DNA of 64,000 nt from Williamsia muralis NBRC 105860 (GTDB taxonomy: Bacteria > Actinomycetota > Actinomycetes > Mycobacteriales > Mycobacteriaceae). Both the position numbers and the translations under genes were made by a program. The notes under the pieces were generated by a model. That model saw nothing but the letters and a program-made list of their open reading frames with translations. It had not been told where the DNA came from and did no database searches. Positions 60,887 through 64,000 of the stretch are shown one piece after another. The stretch lies in contig NZ_BDAP01000002.1 in NCBI RefSeq assembly GCF_001598915.1, forward strand, positions 744,001 through 808,000, in the 5' to 3' direction. Position 1 is the first letter of the stretch. Each line of letters opens with the position of its first letter.

Positions 60887-62023
60887 TCAGAGGTCGAGAC
60901 GAAGGTGGTCACCCTCGGCCCGCGAAACGCAGGTGAGCATCACGCCGGCGTCGCGTTCTGGTTCGGTGAGGATGTTGTCGCGGTGCTCGACCTGGCCTTC
61001 GAGCACCCGGACCTTGCAGGTGCCGCAGAAGCCCTGCTGGCACGAGTACGGCACCGACGGCAGAACCCGGCGGACCGCCGCCAGCGTCGATTCGGTGGCA
61101 CTGACCGCAACGTCACCGCCGGTGCTGTCCAGGGTCACCCGGAATGGCCGACCGTCGAGAACCGGTGGCGGAGAGAACCTCTCGAAGTGCAGTTCGATGT
61201 CGGCTCTGCCCGCCAGCGCGGCACGAATGGAGTTCAGCATGGGGACGGGGCCGCAGCAGTACACGGACGTTCCGGGAAGCCCCGGTGAGTCGGCGTCATC
61301 CCCACCGAGAAGATCATGCGCGGTGGGGATGCCGTCGGTGTCGTCGGTGCGCACCGTGATCCGGTCCCCGTAGCGGGCCAGTTCGTCGACGAAGGGCAGG
61401 GAGTCGACGCTGCGGCCGGTGTACACCATCGACCAGTCCAGGCCCAGCCGCTCGGCGGCCTGCAACATCGGCAGGATCGGGGTGATGCCGATACCGCCGG
61501 CGATGAATCGCAGTCTGCGGGCCGGCGACCCATGACCGGGTAGTGCAAGGGGAAAGGCGTTGCGCGGCCCTTTGATCCGCAGCAGGTCGCCAACCCGGAG
61601 CTGGTCATGGACCTCCACCGATCCGCCACCACCGTCCGGTATCCGCCGCACGGCGATCCGGTAGTGGTCACGATCGGCGGGGTCACCGCACAGCGAGTAC
61701 TCCCGCATGCGGCCGGACGGCAGCAGCAGGTCGAGGTGAGCTCCGGCGTACCACGGTGTGAGCTCGCCGCCGTCGGGGTCGGCGAGGGTCAGGGCCACCA
61801 CGTTCTCGTCCTCGGCCACCACCTCGCGGCCGACGATCCGCACCGTGGTGACGCGGTGGACCTCTTTCGGCACAGGCGTTTTGGTGAGAGTGCTCCACAG
61901 CGGGAACCACACCTTGCCGAGCAGTGTCGCGATCCGCATCGCCGGGTCGTGCTGATACCGGTTGTACAGATGCGGCGGCGGCGCCGTCATCGACGTCGTG
62001 TGCGGGTGGTGGCGCTGATTCAT
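60887..62023 (-). CDS. Ferredoxin reductase, VanB/phthalate-dioxygenase-reductase type
   Basis: 378 residues from ATG 62023. A flavin-binding part (MREYSLCGDPADRD), a NAD-binding part (FIAGGIGITPILPM, YCCGPVPMLNSIR) and a C-terminal plant-type 2Fe-2S domain (SCQQGFCGTCKVRVL, then CVSRAEGD) follow in this order. It passes electrons from NAD(P)H to an oxygenase. The start overlaps the stop of the upstream PF10118-type gene by 4 bp, so the two are coupled; the di-iron protein or the monooxygenase may be the partner (inference). Confidence 0.9.
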   Translation of the reverse strand: MNQRHHPHTTSMTAPPPHLYNRYQHDPAMRIATLLGKVWFPLWSTLTKTPVPKEVHRVTTVRIVGREVVAEDENVVALTLADPDGGELTPWYAGAHLDLLLPSGRMREYSLCGDPADRDHYRIAVRRIPDGGGGSVEVHDQLRVGDLLRIKGPRNAFPLALPGHGSPARRLRFIAGGIGITPILPMLQAAERLGLDWSMVYTGRSVDSLPFVDELARYGDRITVRTDDTDGIPTAHDLLGGDDADSPGLPGTSVYCCGPVPMLNSIRAALAGRADIELHFERFSPPPVLDGRPFRVTLDSTGGDVAVSATESTLAAVRRVLPSVPYSCQQGFCGTCKVRVLEGQVEHRDNILTEPERDAGVMLTCVSRAEGDHLRLDL

Positions 62024-62898
62024 GGGTGCGCGGTCCGGGCCGCAGGTGACGTCGCAAGGTAGGCGACGGCCTGGGCCGTCGACCCCACCTCCATCGGGGA
62101 GAAGTCGCGCCGGAAGTAACTGAAGGTCGCGAAGACGATGGACCGAAGGGTGGGCAGCAGCCCGTTTCGGGCGCCGGAGAACCATCCCAGCCACAACCGG
62201 GGGTAGCTCACCTTGCCTGCCGGGTCGCCGTGGGCGATGAAGCGGATGCCGCGGTGGATGACAAAGAGCAACGCCGGCAGAGCGACCAGCATGGCCCGGC
62301 CACGTTTGAGGTAGCTGTCGCCGAAGTAGGTGGCCACATCATGTGCCACACAACGATGTTCGACCTCTTCGGCGCCGTGCCACCGGAAGAGGTCGGCCAT
62401 CATGGGGTCGGCGCCGTGCTCGTCCCACTTGTTGTTCAGGGCGAAGTCGCCGAGTACGGCGGTGTAGTGCTCGATGGCGGCGATCAGCCAGAGCCGCTCG
62501 ACGAGGTGCTTGTACCGTGCCTTCGCAGTGCCCTTCTCGGAGGGGCCGAGGATCTTACGGAAGATCCACTCCATCTGGCGCTGGAACGGCCGGGGGTCGA
62601 GACCGTTCTCGTCGAGGAACTCCCACAGCACCCGGTCGTGGGCTTCGGCGTGCATCGCCTCCTGCCCGATGAAGCCGCGCATCGCAGCCGCGAGCACCTC
62701 GTCCTTCACCAGGGGCAGCGCCTCGTTATATGTCTGCACAAACCAGCGTTCACCCTCTGGCAGCAGCAGATTGAGCATGCTGATCACATTGGACGACACC
62801 GGATGGTTCGGAATCCAGTGCAGCGGGGTGTTCTTCCACTCGAACTCGACGTTGCGGGCATGCAGTTCAACTGGTCCCGGATCAAAAGCGTGGGTCAT
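62020..62898 (-). CDS. Ferritin-like di-iron protein (PF10118 metal-dependent hydrolase family)
   Basis: 292 residues. Two helical metal-binding motifs are visible, RGFIGQEAMHAEAHDR (~74-89) and WHGAEEVEHRCVAHDV (~173-188), with the ExxH pattern of ferritin-like di-iron proteins. PF10118 is named a predicted metal-dependent hydrolase, but the family has no settled reaction, and oxygenase chemistry is possible. The coupled reductase downstream supports a di-iron oxygen-using enzyme (inference). A short hydrophobic stretch (LVALPALLFVIHRGI) may touch the membrane. Confidence 0.85.
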   Translation of the reverse strand: MTHAFDPGPVELHARNVEFEWKNTPLHWIPNHPVSSNVISMLNLLLPEGERWFVQTYNEALPLVKDEVLAAAMRGFIGQEAMHAEAHDRVLWEFLDENGLDPRPFQRQMEWIFRKILGPSEKGTAKARYKHLVERLWLIAAIEHYTAVLGDFALNNKWDEHGADPMMADLFRWHGAEEVEHRCVAHDVATYFGDSYLKRGRAMLVALPALLFVIHRGIRFIAHGDPAGKVSYPRLWLGWFSGARNGLLPTLRSIVFATFSYFRRDFSPMEVGSTAQAVAYLATSPAARTAHP

Positions 62899-62911
62899 CG
62901 CGGTCTCCTGT

Positions 62912-64000
62912 TCAGAACAACTTTGCGCGGGCCATCAGACGCGAGAGCCCGGGTGTGAAGCGGTAGATGCGGTACCAGGCGTGCGCCTCGGGGGTCACCG
63001 GTACCACCGCCTTGTTGTTCTCGATCGCGCCGAGAATCGCGGACGCCACCTTGTCCGGCGTGTAGCCGCGGCGGCGGTACATCCCACTCATCTTGTCGCG
63101 CAACTGTTGTTGCGCGTCCGCGGTGGATCCGGCGAACTCGGTGGCCGCGACGATGTTGGTGTCGACGATGCCGGGGCAGATCGCCGAGACCCCGATGTGA
63201 TGTTCGGCCAGTTCGGCCCGGAGGGATTCGCTGAACATCAGTACCCCGGCCTTGGTGGCCGCGTAGCTGCCGAGGCCCTGCTGTGGTGTGAATGCAGCTG
63301 CCGAGGCCAGGTTGACGATCTGGCCGCCGAGACCGCGTTCCACCATCGCCCGGCCGAAGACCCGGCTGCCGGTGATGACCCCGAGCAGGTTGATGTCGAT
63401 CAGGCGCCGGATCTGTTCGTCGGTGGCATCGAGGGCGTGTCCGGCGAAACCGATACCGGCGTTGTTGATCACGATGTCGGCAACTCCGTGGCGCTTGGAC
63501 ACGTCGTCGGCGAATGCGGCGAATGCGTCTTGGTCTGCCACGTCGAGCCGGTAGGCGGAGGCCAGTCCGCCGCTGGAAATGATTGCGGCTGCGGTGGTCT
63601 CGGCTGCATCGAGATTGATGTCCGCCACGATGACCTCGGCCCCGTTGCGGGCGAGCAGAATCGCCGTCTCCTTGCCGATTCCGCTGCCCGCGCCGGTGAT
63701 GACCGCGAGTTTGCCTGACACAGAGGTGTTCTCGCCTCGTCGGCGGGCGCGCTCGATGACCGGCGACACCTCACCCCCGCGGATCGTCTCGATGAAGTCG
63801 GCGGCGATCTCGGCGAGGTAGCCGGGGTTCGTGTACGGCAGCCAGTGGCCGGTCTCGGTGTCGCGACGCCACAGTTTGTCCGTGTAGCGCGGCGTGTTGG
63901 CGAAGATCGCCTTGCGCAGAGCGATGTCGCGCGTGTTCACCACCTCGAACACCGGAACGGTGGTGCTGCGTGGATTCGGATTCGCCAGTCGCGGACGGAT
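62912..64000 (-). CDS. EphD-like fusion, C-terminal part: hydrolase end plus short-chain dehydrogenase (5' end outside window)
   Basis: About 362 residues are visible and the frame is open to the right edge. The first ~90 visible residues (VPVFEVVNTRDIALR, WLPYTNPGYLAEIAADFIETIRGG) read as the end of an alpha/beta hydrolase. The rest is a classical SDR (VITGAGSGIGKETA, NNAGIGF, catalytic YAATKAG, PGIVDTN). Mycobacterial EphD, an epoxide hydrolase/dehydrogenase fusion, has the same layout. It is 13 bp upstream of the PF10118-type gene, so it leads the operon. Substrates are unknown. Confidence 0.87.
   Translation of the reverse strand: MRPRLANPNPRSTTVPVFEVVNTRDIALRKAIFANTPRYTDKLWRRDTETGHWLPYTNPGYLAEIAADFIETIRGGEVSPVIERARRRGENTSVSGKLAVITGAGSGIGKETAILLARNGAEVIVADINLDAAETTAAAIISSGGLASAYRLDVADQDAFAAFADDVSKRHGVADIVINNAGIGFAGHALDATDEQIRRLIDINLLGVITGSRVFGRAMVERGLGGQIVNLASAAAFTPQQGLGSYAATKAGVLMFSESLRAELAEHHIGVSAICPGIVDTNIVAATEFAGSTADAQQQLRDKMSGMYRRRGYTPDKVASAILGAIENNKAVVPVTPEAHAWYRIYRFTPGLSRLMARAKLF

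Noticed and set aside
59475-61373. A 632-codon open frame on the plus strand opposite the monooxygenase and reductase
   Set aside because: The minus-strand genes carry the Rossmann, flavin and 2Fe-2S motifs, so this is an antisense shadow typical of high-G+C DNA.

Overview
The window is high-G+C DNA from a mycolic-acid-type actinobacterium. I infer Gordonia or a close relative (Williamsia, Rhodococcus). The grounds are a FadE5-type acyl-CoA dehydrogenase, a WS/DGAT acyltransferase, a dcd-udgA pair in the order known from Mycobacterium, a UdgX glycosylase, an EphD-like fusion, a DUF4185 arabinan-type secreted protein, two DUF222/HNH (13E12-like) proteins, and IdeR- and LexA-type boxes. Everything is inferred from reading the sequence; no database search was run.

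Region 1 (1-11.9 kb) is an iron-siderophore block. It holds the C-terminal end of a non-ribosomal peptide synthetase, a siderophore-interacting flavin reductase fused to a methyltransferase-like domain, and a shrunken adenylation-domain-like protein with its own IdeR-type box. A regulator-like protein with alpha-CTD-like and sigma-region-4-like parts is on the other strand. A Fe-siderophore ABC importer follows (two permeases and an ATPase, then a convergent binding lipoprotein). IdeR-type boxes precede three transcription units.

Region 2 (11.9-25.6 kb) is mostly lipid and housekeeping: an SDR, a CitE-like lyase, FadE5, an amino-acid permease, a small alarmone synthetase, endonuclease IV, WS/DGAT, hydrolases, an orphan D12-class adenine methyltransferase, a PAP2-type membrane enzyme, and a divergent hydrolase/TetR pair.

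Region 3 (25.6-38.5 kb) starts with a LexA-boxed DUF222/HNH gene. It then has a drug/metabolite-type membrane protein, a relatively A+T-rich orphan ATP-grasp gene, hydrolase and thioesterase genes, a GntR-MFS operon, a TPR-like protein, a YibE/F protein, an MBL-FAH operon and a DUF418-like membrane protein.

Region 4 (38.5-49.2 kb) has small and envelope proteins (HdeD, a lytic transglycosylase-like protein, a DUF4185 protein), UdgX, a nucleoside-kinase-like protein, a Baeyer-Villiger-type monooxygenase, a GAF-ANTAR regulator, an XRE regulator divergent from a methionine aminopeptidase with two matching operators, and tRNA-Gly(CCC).

Region 5 (49.2-64 kb) has a second LexA-boxed DUF222/HNH gene, an ECF41-type sigma factor with its carboxymuconolactone-decarboxylase-like partner, dcd-udgA, a MerR regulator and an esterase. 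After these come a TetR-controlled QacA/EmrB-type exporter and an oxidative operon on the minus strand: EphD-like SDR (cut by the window end), ferritin-like PF10118 protein, VanB-type reductase, monooxygenase.

No rRNA, insertion sequence, prophage or CRISPR array was seen. No gene-free stretch exceeds about 280 bases. The most unusual items are the run of degenerate enzyme domains in the siderophore block, the alpha-CTD/sigma-region-4 protein, the XRE-MetAP operator pair, and a nested-hairpin repeat present twice, 35 kb apart.
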